Below, piece by piece: positions 35,685 to 44,097 of a stretch of 64,000 nucleotides of DNA. The stretch's first letter is position 1. Each line of letters starts with the position of its first letter. The position numbers and the translations under genes were made by a program. Source of the DNA: Winogradskyella arenosi (GTDB lineage Bacteria > Bacteroidota > Bacteroidia > Flavobacteriales > Flavobacteriaceae). Location of the stretch: NCBI RefSeq assembly GCF_003337305.1, contig NZ_QPJO01000006.1:1-64000 (forward strand), given 5' to 3'. Below the pieces are notes generated by a model. That model searched no databases and had not been told where the DNA came from. It worked only from the letters and a program-made list of their open reading frames with translations.

Positions 35685-35715
35685 AAAAAGGAACTACTGA
35701 AGGTCTGGCGTTTAA

Positions 35716-36774
35716 TTAATATTGATAAACAATGGCATTAATATTCATACCAGCACCTACACTGGCAAAAATAATAACGTCACCTTCGTTAATGTTTTGA
35801 TTTTCTAAGTCGCCTTTTAAAATCACATCATATAAGGTTGGTACGGTGGCCACACTAGAGTTCCCTAGCTTATTAATGGTCATTGGCATAACCCCTTCAG
35901 GCATGTCCATGTTATGAAGTTTGTAAAAACGTTTTACAATAGCTTCATCCATTTTTTCATTTGCCTGATGTATTAATATTTTCTTTACGTCTTTTATAGA
36001 CTTTCCGCTTTTTTCTAAACAAGATTTTAAAGCTTGTGGGACATTCGTTAATGCGAATTCGTAAATTTTACGTCCATACATCTTAATGTATTTACGTTGG
36101 GCATCACTGTCTTTATCGTTGGTTTTTCCGAAGAAAATATAATGGGACTCATCAAAGGCAAAGGTTGCTGTTTCATGGGCTAAAATACCACCCTCAAGGT
36201 CGCTTTTATCAATAATAGCCGCACCTGCACCGTCGCCATAAATCATAGAATCTCTATCATGTGGATCTATTACTCTAGATAAGGTTTCAGAACCTATAAC
36301 TAAGCAACGTTGCGCAATACCAGAAGCAATAAATGCTTTGGCTTGTATAACGCCTTCAATCCATCCTGGACAACCAAAAAGGATATCATAACCTACACAT
36401 TTTGGATTTCTAATCTTTAATAAATGTTTTACGCGTGAAGCAATACTAGGTACCGTATCACTTTGTTCTGAGTCATGAAGAATATCGCCATAATTGTGAG
36501 CAACAATAATGTAGTCAATTGTTTCTCTATCTATTTTAGCGTCTGCAATCGCTTTTTCGGCTGCAAATGTGGCAATGTCAGAGTTGTTTAAATCTTCTGT
36601 GACATACCGCCTTTCGTTAATTCCCGTAATGGCTTTAAATTTCTCTACAATAACTTCATTAGAATTCTTAATTGTAGAACCATCTGCATTTAAAAATTGA
36701 TGATTATAAAAGTTCTCATTTTTTTCTATATAGCTTGGTATATAGCTTCCTGTTCCTGTGATTTTAATCCCCAT
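35716..36774 (-). CDS. 3-oxoacyl-ACP synthase III-like protein (FabH family)
   Basis: A 352-residue thiolase-fold enzyme. The catalytic triad is complete: Cys in DILFGCPGWIEG (about residue 129), His in LIHQANEKMDEA (about 267) and Asn in NKLGNSSVATVP (about 305). MIYGDGAGAAII and FASVGAGMNINAI are family glycine motifs. It is about 30 residues longer than housekeeping FabH, and Cys sits in GCPGW rather than ACAGF, so it is a divergent KASIII group conserved in flavobacteria. The acyl substrate is unknown. A perfect 16-bp palindrome lies 11 bp before its start codon. Confidence 0.9.
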   Translation of the reverse strand: MGIKITGTGSYIPSYIEKNENFYNHQFLNADGSTIKNSNEVIVEKFKAITGINERRYVTEDLNNSDIATFAAEKAIADAKIDRETIDYIIVAHNYGDILHDSEQSDTVPSIASRVKHLLKIRNPKCVGYDILFGCPGWIEGVIQAKAFIASGIAQRCLVIGSETLSRVIDPHDRDSMIYGDGAGAAIIDKSDLEGGILAHETATFAFDESHYIFFGKTNDKDSDAQRKYIKMYGRKIYEFALTNVPQALKSCLEKSGKSIKDVKKILIHQANEKMDEAIVKRFYKLHNMDMPEGVMPMTINKLGNSSVATVPTLYDVILKGDLENQNINEGDVIIFASVGAGMNINAIVYQY

Positions 36775-36784
36775 CGTTGTTTAT

Positions 36785-36800
36785 TTTCGTAATTACGAAA
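36785..36800. promoter_or_regulatory. Perfect 16-bp palindrome, candidate operator
   Basis: TTTCGTAATTACGAAA is a perfect inverted repeat with no loop, 11 bases upstream of the KASIII-like start. There is no T-run after it and no gene end nearby, so it is not a terminator. A dimeric repressor site is the simplest reading. The regulator is not identifiable here. Confidence 0.5.
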
Positions 36801-36890
36801 TTAGTCAATATTAAAGAGCTTTCCCTACTGTAGTGTTTTAAAAGATTTAATTTTTGATAAATTCTTAATAATTATTAGCAGTCGCTATTT

Positions 36891-36935
36891 AAAACACAAA
36901 AAAGTATTCGGTTTGAATACTTTTTTGTGTTTTAT
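36891..36935. terminator. Long hairpin terminator after gcvP
   Basis: AAAACACAAAAAAGTATTC (36891-36909) pairs perfectly over 19 bases with its inverse at 36915-36933, with loop GGTTT. A/T tails on both strands allow use in either direction; it follows the gcvP stop by 8 bases. Confidence 0.85.
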
Positions 36936-36942
36936 AATAAGA

Positions 36943-39792
36943 TTATGCATCCATATAGTCTTCTATAGGAGCGCAACTACATATTAAGTTTCGATCGCCA
37001 TAAGCGTCGTTAACACGTCTTACGCTTGGCCAGAATTTGTTATCTTTAACAAAGTCTAGCGGATACGCTGCTGCCGCTCTAGTATAGGGTAAGTCCCATT
37101 CATCAGAAGTGAGCATTTCCATAGTATGTGGTGCATTTTTAAGCATATTGTTAGCATCTTCTTTTGAAGTTGTTTCTATTTCTTTACGAATAGAAATCAT
37201 CGCATCACAAAAACGATCCATTTCAGCTTTACTTTCGCTTTCTGTTGGCTCAATCATCATGGTGCCAGCAACAGGGAAGGATACTGTTGGTGAGTGGAAT
37301 CCGTAATCCATTAAACGTTTTGCAATATCTGTAACTTCAATACCATTGGCTTTAAAGTCACGACAATCAATAATCATTTCGTGAGCAGCTCTTCCATTTT
37401 CACCTGAATATAAAGTTGGATAAGATCCGCTTAAACGTTCTTTGATATAATTGGCATTTAAAATCGCAACTTCAGTAGCTTTCTTAAGACCTCTATAGCC
37501 TAACATTTTTATGTAACCGTAAGAGATTAAACAAACTAAAGCAGAACCGAAAGGCGCTCCAGAAATAGCTGTAATTGCTTGGTGACCTCCTGTTTTAATA
37601 ATTGGGTTTCCTGGTAAAAAAGGAACTAGTTGTTTAGCAACACAAATTGGGCCTACACCTGGTCCACCACCACCATGAGGGATAGCAAACGTTTTGTGCA
37701 GGTTTAGGTGACAAACATCGGCACCGATATTTCCTGGATTTGTTAAGCCTACTTGAGCATTCATATTGGCACCATCCATATACACTTGTCCACCATTATC
37801 ATGGATAATTTGTGTAATTTCTTTAATGGCTGACTCATAAACTCCATGGGTAGAAGGATAAGTTACCATTAATGCTGAAAGGTTATCTTTATGTAATTCT
37901 GCTTTTTCTCTTAAATCTTCTACATCAATATTTCCGTCTTCAGAGGCTTTTGTTACCACCACTTTCATTCCGGCCATTACAGCACTTGCGGGGTTGGTTC
38001 CGTGTGCCGATGATGGAATTAAACAGATATTTCTGTGATGATCACCACGAGATTCATGATAAGCTTTAATCACCATTAAGCCTGCAAATTCACCTTGTGC
38101 ACCAGAGTTAGGTTGAAGTGATGTCGCCGCAAAACCTGTAATTTCAGAAAGTTGATTTTCTAAAGCTTTAAGCATTAACTTATAACCTGTAGCTTGGTCT
38201 GAAGGTACAAAAGGGTGCATATTCCCCCAACTAGGCCAACTTAAAGGCAACATTTCTGAAGCTGCATTCAATTTCATGGTACAAGACCCTAAGGAAATCA
38301 TAGAATGATTTAAGGCTAAATCTTTACGCTCTAAACGCTTGATGTAACGCATTAATTCAGTCTCTGAATGGTACGTGTTAAAAACGTCAGCTGTTAAGAA
38401 GTCGCTTTTACGTTTTAAGTGCTCAGGAATGGTTTGGTTAGTTGATGTGCTTTCTATTTTTGCAGTCGTTTCACCAGTCACCGTTTCAAAAATTGAAATG
38501 ATAGCATTTAAATCTGAAAGGGTTGTGGTTTCATTAATTGCAATTGTAACGGTATTGGTATCTGGGTAATGAAAGTTGACTTCATTTTTCTCCGCTTCAT
38601 ACTTCACCTTAACCGCATCCGCTTTAATCTGAATAGTATCAAAATAATGCGAATTAACTTGCTCTAAACCAAGTTGCGTTAAAGCATTGGCTAGGGTAGA
38701 AGCTGAGTTCTTAATTTTATCAGCAATAAAGGTAAGACCTTTAGGTCCGTGATAAACGGCATACATACCAGCCATAACCGCTAATAACACTTGTGCCGTA
38801 CAAATATTTGAAGTGGCTTTATCTCGTTTTATATGTTGTTCTCTTGTTTGTAAAGCCATACGTAAAGCACGGTTACCGTTGGCGTCTTTGGTAACACCAA
38901 TAATACGACCAGGAACATCACGCTTGTAAGCTTCTTTTGTTGCAAAATAAGCGGCATGAGGGCCTCCATAACCCATAGGGATTCCTAAACGTTGGGTAGT
39001 ACCGATAACAACATCAGCTCCAAATTTTCCTGGCGCTTCTAGTTTTACTAAGCTTAAAATATCTGCAGCAACAGCCACTTTAATATGCTTAGCATTGGCT
39101 TGCTCTATAAAAGATTTAATATCTGTAATCTGACCATTTTTTCCTGGATATTGAAGTAAGGCTCCAAAATACTCATCAGATAATTTGTATTCTGCTTCGT
39201 TACCAATAACGAGTTCAATACCTATAGGGTTAGCTCTAGTTTCAAGTAAATCGATAGTTTGTGGTAAAACTAAGTCTGAAACAAAGAATTTATTTACGTT
39301 CGCTTTCTTTTGGCTACGCTCTCTTACCGCAAATAATAAGGCCATAGCTTCAGCGGCCGCAGTACTTTCATCTAAAAGTGAGGCATTGGCAATTTCCATC
39401 CCTGTTAAATCAATAATCATGGTTTGGAAATTTAACAAAGCTTCTAATCGGCCTTGTGCAATTTCAGCTTGGTATGGTGTATAAGCCGTATACCAACCTG
39501 GGTTTTCTAATACATTACGCTGAATAACAGCTGGTAAATTAGTAGGGTAGTACCCTAAGCCAATGTAAGTTTTAAATATTTTATTTCGTTGAGATAGTTC
39601 ATTGATGTGGCTGAGGTATTCTTGTTCGCTCATTGCCGCATCAAGATCTAAATCTTTTTCTAAACGAATATTACCCGGAATGGTTTCAGTGATTAATTGA
39701 GCTATCGTATCCACACCTATCGTGTCTAACATGGCTTGTTGCTCATCTGAATTTGGGCCAATATGTCGTAATGCAAAAGAAGTTGTATCCAT
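36943..39792 (-). CDS. gcvP: Glycine dehydrogenase (aminomethyl-transferring), P-protein
   Basis: A 949-residue single-chain P-protein of the glycine cleavage system: PLP-dependent decarboxylation of glycine and transfer of aminomethyl to the H-protein. The N-terminus FALRHIGPNSDEQQAML is standard, and GYYPTNLPAVIQRNVLENPG and YTPYQAEIAQGRLEALLNFQ follow. The C-terminal half carries SCTMKLNAASEM and the PLP lysine in LNLHKTFAIPHGGGGPG (about residue 699). I prefer the ATG at 39792; an upstream in-frame ATG at 39822 would add 10 residues. The usual T and H partners are not in the window. Confidence 0.96.
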   Translation of the reverse strand: MDTTSFALRHIGPNSDEQQAMLDTIGVDTIAQLITETIPGNIRLEKDLDLDAAMSEQEYLSHINELSQRNKIFKTYIGLGYYPTNLPAVIQRNVLENPGWYTAYTPYQAEIAQGRLEALLNFQTMIIDLTGMEIANASLLDESTAAAEAMALLFAVRERSQKKANVNKFFVSDLVLPQTIDLLETRANPIGIELVIGNEAEYKLSDEYFGALLQYPGKNGQITDIKSFIEQANAKHIKVAVAADILSLVKLEAPGKFGADVVIGTTQRLGIPMGYGGPHAAYFATKEAYKRDVPGRIIGVTKDANGNRALRMALQTREQHIKRDKATSNICTAQVLLAVMAGMYAVYHGPKGLTFIADKIKNSASTLANALTQLGLEQVNSHYFDTIQIKADAVKVKYEAEKNEVNFHYPDTNTVTIAINETTTLSDLNAIISIFETVTGETTAKIESTSTNQTIPEHLKRKSDFLTADVFNTYHSETELMRYIKRLERKDLALNHSMISLGSCTMKLNAASEMLPLSWPSWGNMHPFVPSDQATGYKLMLKALENQLSEITGFAATSLQPNSGAQGEFAGLMVIKAYHESRGDHHRNICLIPSSAHGTNPASAVMAGMKVVVTKASEDGNIDVEDLREKAELHKDNLSALMVTYPSTHGVYESAIKEITQIIHDNGGQVYMDGANMNAQVGLTNPGNIGADVCHLNLHKTFAIPHGGGGPGVGPICVAKQLVPFLPGNPIIKTGGHQAITAISGAPFGSALVCLISYGYIKMLGYRGLKKATEVAILNANYIKERLSGSYPTLYSGENGRAAHEMIIDCRDFKANGIEVTDIAKRLMDYGFHSPTVSFPVAGTMMIEPTESESKAEMDRFCDAMISIRKEIETTSKEDANNMLKNAPHTMEMLTSDEWDLPYTRAAAAYPLDFVKDNKFWPSVRRVNDAYGDRNLICSCAPIEDYMDA

Positions 39793-39819
39793 TAAATAAT
39801 TATAATTAATTGAGTTGTG

Positions 39820-39827
39820 CAAAAGTA
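39820..39827 (-). promoter_or_regulatory. Candidate -7 element of gcvP
   Basis: On the minus strand this reads TACTTTTG, an exact match to TAnnTTTG, 27 bases before the gcvP ATG at 39792. The -33 region is unclear. Confidence 0.45.
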
Positions 39828-39901
39828 CGGATTTAGGCTAATTTTTTAGTTAATGCACTCTAAAGTTTTTAACCGAAATAAAAGGTTATTAACACAATGC
39901 T

Positions 39902-39909
39902 TACTTTTG
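39902..39909 (+). promoter_or_regulatory. Candidate -7 element immediately before the UbiA-like gene
   Basis: TACTTTTG matches TAnnTTTG and ends 4 bases before the ATG at 39914, implying a leaderless or near-leaderless transcript if used. Confidence 0.35.
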
Positions 39910-39913
39910 TTTT

Positions 39914-40762
39914 ATGAATGTGTTAAAACGGCTTTTTAACTTTTATCTCAACAGTAGTATTCATGTGGCTTTTGCTGCTGTCGCTCTCTCGTGGGTAACC
40001 ATGATAGAGCTGTATTTACAGCAGGATTGGTCGCTACTTTTATTTGTGTTTTTTGCTACGATTACGGGCTATAATTTTGTGAAGTATTTTGGCGTGGTGA
40101 AATTTCATCACCGAAGCATCGCGAGTTGGTTAAAAAGTATTCAAGTATTTTCGTTTGGAGCCTTCTTAGCAATGGGGTATTATTTATGGCATCTCCAAGG
40201 GACAACCTTGGTTTGGATAGTGGTACTAGGCGTGATCACTTTTTTTTACGCCATTCCTGTTATGATCCCTAAACATTATTTATATGATGATAAAAAAAAC
40301 CTGAGGCAGGTAAGTGGTTTAAAGGTTTATCTCATCGCTCTAATCTGGATGGTGACAACCGTGTTTTTGCCTTTAGTGAATCAGGAGGGTGAAATACACC
40401 AAGATGTCCTTATAATTGGGGCACAGCGTTTCTGTTTTATCTTGGTTTTAATGTTCCCTTTTGAGATAAGGGATTTAAATTACGACAGTTTAAAACTTGC
40501 TACAATTCCGCAAACGATTGGGATTAAAAAAACAAAGCTATTTGGAGTGGTGTTATTGCTCTTGTTTGTGCTTCTCAATTGCTTTAAAACTGAATCGCAT
40601 ACCTATATCACAATGGCGTCATTAGGGATTATGATAATCACACTAATGTTTTTGTGTTTTTCTAATAAAAATCAATCCCGATATTACAGTGCGTTTTGGG
40701 TAGAGAGTTTGCCAATATTTTGGCTCTTATTGTTGTTTTTGCTTAGAGAGTTCCTTTTCTAA
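39914..40762 (+). CDS. UbiA-like prenyltransferase-fold membrane protein, probably not a standard enzyme
   Basis: A 282-residue protein with about eight hydrophobic segments. The spacing and the motif MFPFEIRDLNYDSLKLATIPQ (about 187-207; then TIGIKKTKLFG) resemble the second Asp-rich motif and following loop of UbiA prenyltransferases. The first motif, normally NxxxDxxxD, appears as GYNFVKYFGVV: the Asn is kept but the aspartates are lost. So the fold is likely but prenyl-diphosphate chemistry is doubtful. It could be a diverged relative with another role. Its last 36 bases overlap the convergent small gene 40727-40990. Confidence 0.7.
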   Translation: MNVLKRLFNFYLNSSIHVAFAAVALSWVTMIELYLQQDWSLLLFVFFATITGYNFVKYFGVVKFHHRSIASWLKSIQVFSFGAFLAMGYYLWHLQGTTLVWIVVLGVITFFYAIPVMIPKHYLYDDKKNLRQVSGLKVYLIALIWMVTTVFLPLVNQEGEIHQDVLIIGAQRFCFILVLMFPFEIRDLNYDSLKLATIPQTIGIKKTKLFGVVLLLLFVLLNCFKTESHTYITMASLGIMIITLMFLCFSNKNQSRYYSAFWVESLPIFWLLLLFLLREFLF

Positions 40763-40990
40763 GGCCATTTGTAATTTGTTGCGTTCTTCAGTCTTTAAAC
40801 ATTGCACTTTAGAAGAGGCAATAGTTTCTGACAACTTCGTGTTTTTCTTTGAATACGTCCTTGTAACATGGCAATAGAAAATTCGCAACATTAATTTTGC
40901 TTTTTCCCAAGCTGTCGCTTCCCCATATTGTGCTTTATCGCAAATATGTTTGGCTTCATCACAAGTTATAAATAAAAAACTTTTTTTCAT
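40727..40990 (-). CDS. Small degenerate zinc-finger/anti-sigma-like protein
   Basis: An 87-residue protein, 33 bp downstream of an ECF sigma gene. Its N-terminal half follows the layout of short anti-sigma/zf-HC2-like proteins: ITCDEAKHICDKAQYGEATA, then WEKAKLMLRIFYCHVTRTY. Typical relatives have HLLMCxxCRR; here the His is Arg (RIFYC) and the second Cys is Thr (CHVTR), so two metal ligands seem lost. It has no membrane segment. Cotranscription with the sigma gene suggests a regulatory partner; that is inference. The C-terminal 30 residues are Lys/Glu-rich. The 3' end overlaps the convergent UbiA-like gene. Confidence 0.75.
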   Translation of the reverse strand: MKKSFLFITCDEAKHICDKAQYGEATAWEKAKLMLRIFYCHVTRTYSKKNTKLSETIASSKVQCLKTEERNKLQMALEKELSKQKQQ

Positions 40991-41023
40991 TTTATCTTTT
41001 CCGTTTTAAGCGGGGTATCAATT

Positions 41024-41581
41024 TTAATTAAACCAATTTTTTTCCATGCATTCTGCTAAACCAGTTCGTGCTCTATGGATTATAACCCATAGGTTAGACG
41101 CAGTAATATTCAATTCTTTACAAATTGTTTCTGTGTCATAATCTAAAATGGTTTTCATTTTAAAAACGTCAGCTTGTTTCTGTGGTAATTTAGCGATGCA
41201 ATCGTAGATGGCGTCACCCATTTCAGAATTCACTAAGGTATCTTCAGCAGTTTTGTCTGAGGCATCTGAAACACGCTCCTCTAGCCAATCGCCTTCGGTT
41301 TCTGTATCGTTATGGTAATTCATTCTAACTTCAGCTTTGCCTTTATTAGAATTGATTTTACGATAATGGTCAATAATTTTTCGTTTTAAAATTGAAATGA
41401 GCCATGTACGCTCACTTGCTTCACCTTTAAAATTGACCATGGACTTTAAGCCTGCTAGGAAGGTTTCAGAAATTAAATCCTGGGCAATCTCTCTATCATT
41501 TACACGTGTTATCGTGTAATTGAAGAGGTAGTCGGAATATTGGTTGACCCAATTGTTAGGGTTTATTTGATGCTTAGGCAT
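41024..41581 (-). CDS. ECF-type RNA polymerase sigma factor
   Basis: A 185-residue sigma-70 family protein. Region 2 is visible as DYLFNYTITRVNDREIAQDL and LISETFLAGLKS (about 17-48), with the -10 contact segment TWLISILKRKIIDHYRK (about 59-75). Region 4 has LPQKQADVFKMKTILDYDTE and CKELNITASNLWVIIHRAR (about 133-171), an HTH. Between the two is an acidic linker (about 85-115). The gene starts at ATG 41581, and the next gene on the strand is the small anti-sigma-like protein, so they are likely one unit. Target promoters are unknown. Confidence 0.92.
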   Translation of the reverse strand: MPKHQINPNNWVNQYSDYLFNYTITRVNDREIAQDLISETFLAGLKSMVNFKGEASERTWLISILKRKIIDHYRKINSNKGKAEVRMNYHNDTETEGDWLEERVSDASDKTAEDTLVNSEMGDAIYDCIAKLPQKQADVFKMKTILDYDTETICKELNITASNLWVIIHRARTGLAECMEKNWFN

Positions 41582-41895
41582 TTTTTTGATGTCATTACAA
41601 ATTCAAAAATAAGTTAAAATGTTGAGATTTAATTTTATTATAAAAATTAAACATAACTTTAAGAGACGCATTTCATTCGCCTTTATTCTAAAAGACCATT
41701 TTGGGAAGGGGATTTGGTCACATAAAAATGCTTATTTGCTAAGCATAATTTCTATGTTTTAGTTTTTTAATGTTGAGGTGATCCGTACAGGGTTGGTCGT
41801 GATTTGAAGACATAATGGTATAAAAAAAGGAAAACATTTCGTTTTCCTTTTTTATAACTATAATCTAAGTAAGCTTCGTACTAAAATTTAGTGTC
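41582..41895. other. Gene-free gap upstream of the ECF sigma gene
   Basis: Apart from the terminator at 41821-41857 I see no gene in these 314 bp. An AT-rich imperfect inverted repeat (TTAATTTTATTATAAAAATTAA, positions 41629-41650) lies about 50 bases before the sigma start and may be promoter sequence. No TAnnTTTG match toward the sigma gene was found, which would fit autoregulation by an alternative sigma factor but does not prove it. Confidence 0.3.
41821..41857 (-). terminator. Terminator after the M3 peptidase gene
   Basis: AAAAAAAGGAAAAC pairs with GTTTTCCTTTTTT around loop ATTTC, and A/T tails flank it on both sides. It lies about 40 bp after the M3 peptidase stop. Confidence 0.82.
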
Positions 41896-43926
41896 CTATT
41901 TTAATAAGCCGGCACGTCTTAATAAGGCTTCAGGTTGTGGTTCTTTACCTCTAAATCGTTTGTATAAAACCATTGGATTTTCTGTTCCGCCTTGAGACAA
42001 GACAAAAGTTTTAAACTTGTTGGCTACGGTTTTACTAAAAATACCTTCTTCTTTAAAATACTCAAAAGCATCAGCATCTAAAACTTCTGCCCATTTGTAA
42101 CTGTAATAGCCAGAAGAATAACCGCCTTGAAAAATATGTGCAAAGGCTGTACTCATGCAATTTTCGGCAACATCAGGATAAAGACTCGTGTCTTTAAAAG
42201 CTTCAACTTCATGAGCTTTTACATCTTTAATTGCGGTAGGGTCTACACCGTGCCAAGACATGTCTAGCAGACCAAAACTTAATTGTCTTAAGGTTTGCAT
42301 GCCCTCATGGAAAGTTGCAGACGCTTTTATTTTGTTAATTAACGCCATAGGGATAACTTCACCCGTTTCATAGTGGGTAGCAAAGAGCTCTAGGGCTTCT
42401 TTTTCGTAACACCAATTTTCTAACACCTGACTTGGTAATTCAACAAAATCCCAATATACGCTTGTTCCAGATAAGCTAGGATAAGTGGTGTTGGCTAGCA
42501 TACCATGAAGGGCATGTCCGAATTCGTGAAACAAAGTGGTGACTTCATTAAATGTTAATAAAGAAGGTTTGCTTTTTGTTGGCTTGGTGAAATTACAAAC
42601 TATAGAAATATGAGGTCTATCGTTTTTACCGTCCTTAATCATTTGTGGTTTGTAAGACGTCATCCACGCGCCGTTACGTTTGCCAGCTCTTGGGAAAAAA
42701 TCTGCATAAAAGATAGAAACCAATTCGCCTTCAGCATTGGTAACTTTATAAGTTAGGACTTCTTCATGATATTTGTCTATGGTATCAATTTCTTCAAACT
42801 GTAAACCAAATAACTTTTCTGCTACAGTAAAAGCACCGTTTATGACATTTTCTAATTTAAAATATGGTTTTAGTTGTTCGTCATCAAGATCAAATAACTT
42901 TTGCTTTAATTTTTCAGAATAATAACCAGAATCCCATTTTTGAAGTTGATCTATACCGTCTAATTCCTTTGCAAAGTCTTCTAGTTTTTTAAACTCTTCT
43001 ATTGCTGCAGGTTTTGCTTTTTCTAGCAGTTCATTTAAGAAAGACGTTACTTTTTCTGGTGTTTCTGCCATACGCTCTTCCAATACAAAATGCGCATGGG
43101 TTTTATAACCTAAGAGTTGCGCGCGCTTAAAACGAAGTGTTGCTATTTTAAGAACAATGTCTTGGTTGTCTAAAGCATCGTTCTGAAATCCTTTGCGTCC
43201 AAAAGCTTTGGAAAGGTCTTCTCTTAGTGCTCTATTGTCTGCATAGGTCATAAACGGAATATAACTTGGGTAGTCTAAGGTGATTAGCCATCCGTCTTTC
43301 TCTTTGCTTTCAGCCAATTGTTTAGCGGCTTCTTTTGCGCCGTCTGGCAGGCCAGAAAGATCCTCTTCGTTGGTAAGGTGTAATTCGTAAGCATTTGTTT
43401 CGGCTAAAATATGTTCGCCAAATTTTAATTTTAACTGGCTTAACTCTTTATCTATAGCACGTAACTCTGTTTTTTTGGCTTCGGGTAAATTGGCACCATT
43501 TCTAGAAAACCCTTTGTATTTTTTATCTAGAAGAGTTTCTTGTTCTGTGGTTAGGGTTAATGACGATTTTGAGTCGTAAACCACTTTTACACGTTTAAAC
43601 AAAGCCTCATTTAAGGTGATGTCGTTACTGAAATCCGAGAGTAGTGGAGAAACCTCTTGTGCTATTTTCTGAATGGCTTCATTGGTTTCTGCGGAGTTAA
43701 TATTAAAGAAAATACTCGATAAACGATCCAGTTCTTCTCCTGAATAATCTAAGGCTTCAATTGTATTTTGAAACGTCGGACTCTCCGTATTAGCGGTGAT
43801 GGCATCTATTTCTGCTTTAGCTTTTTTTATACCTTCTTTAAAAGCTGGTAAATAATCTTCTGTGCTAATTTTAGAAAAAGGTGCAGTATTATAAGGTGTT
43901 GAAAAGGGTTTATTAAGAATCGTCAT
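41896..43926 (-). CDS. M3-family zinc metallopeptidase (oligopeptidase A/Dcp type)
   Basis: A 676-residue cytoplasmic peptidase lacking a signal sequence. The zinc site is FHEFGHALHGML (about residues 467-478, HExxH), with the third ligand Glu in the following helix region, YWDFVELPSQVLENW. RFRGKEPQPEALLRRAGL ends the protein as in oligopeptidase A/Dcp proteins. Length matches OpdA/Dcp. It probably degrades short peptides from protein turnover. Distinction between oligopeptidase A and peptidyl-dipeptidase Dcp is not safe from motifs. It stands alone, with a terminator after it. Confidence 0.92.
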   Translation of the reverse strand: MTILNKPFSTPYNTAPFSKISTEDYLPAFKEGIKKAKAEIDAITANTESPTFQNTIEALDYSGEELDRLSSIFFNINSAETNEAIQKIAQEVSPLLSDFSNDITLNEALFKRVKVVYDSKSSLTLTTEQETLLDKKYKGFSRNGANLPEAKKTELRAIDKELSQLKLKFGEHILAETNAYELHLTNEEDLSGLPDGAKEAAKQLAESKEKDGWLITLDYPSYIPFMTYADNRALREDLSKAFGRKGFQNDALDNQDIVLKIATLRFKRAQLLGYKTHAHFVLEERMAETPEKVTSFLNELLEKAKPAAIEEFKKLEDFAKELDGIDQLQKWDSGYYSEKLKQKLFDLDDEQLKPYFKLENVINGAFTVAEKLFGLQFEEIDTIDKYHEEVLTYKVTNAEGELVSIFYADFFPRAGKRNGAWMTSYKPQMIKDGKNDRPHISIVCNFTKPTKSKPSLLTFNEVTTLFHEFGHALHGMLANTTYPSLSGTSVYWDFVELPSQVLENWCYEKEALELFATHYETGEVIPMALINKIKASATFHEGMQTLRQLSFGLLDMSWHGVDPTAIKDVKAHEVEAFKDTSLYPDVAENCMSTAFAHIFQGGYSSGYYSYKWAEVLDADAFEYFKEEGIFSKTVANKFKTFVLSQGGTENPMVLYKRFRGKEPQPEALLRRAGLLK

Positions 43927-44004
43927 GGTAATGAGAATTTTAATTAAGTGTTTGATTAAGAAAAATTTAGCTATTATTTTAGCTCAAGACCTTATTAAGA
44001 TGAT

Positions 44005-44012
44005 TATCTTTG
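44005..44012 (+). promoter_or_regulatory. Candidate -7 element of the putative small RNA
   Basis: TATCTTTG matches TAnnTTTG exactly, the same octamer as at the tRNA-Val and hpt-adk promoters. It points away from the M3 peptidase gene into a 90-bp stretch with no ORF that ends in a terminator. Confidence 0.5.
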
Positions 44013-44015
44013 CAC

Positions 44016-44097
44016 TACTAATCTTCAAGTAGGTTTATATTGAGATTAGTATTGATTAATAGCAATGAAAGCCTTGACGCAAGTTGAGGCTTTTTTT
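44016..44097 (+). ncRNA. Putative small RNA, about 80 nt, between M3 peptidase and purE
   Basis: The unit runs from a few bases after TATCTTTG (44005-44012) to a T-run. Hairpin 1 pairs TACTAATCT (44016-44024) with AGATTAGTA (44043-44051), an 18-nt loop. After an AU-rich linker, hairpin 2 pairs AAAGCCTTGAC (44068-44078) with GTTGAGGCTTT (44083-44093) around GCAA, with two G-U pairs, and ends in seven T. There is no ORF on this strand. It lies opposite two minus-strand genes and its tail overlaps the purE stop, so hairpin 2 may also terminate purE. The exact 5' end is inferred. I do not recognise an RNA family. Confidence 0.45.

Noticed and set aside
37109..39484. Several plus-strand ORFs inside gcvP
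   Set aside because: Antisense to a well-supported 949-residue P-protein; no promoter or family signal.
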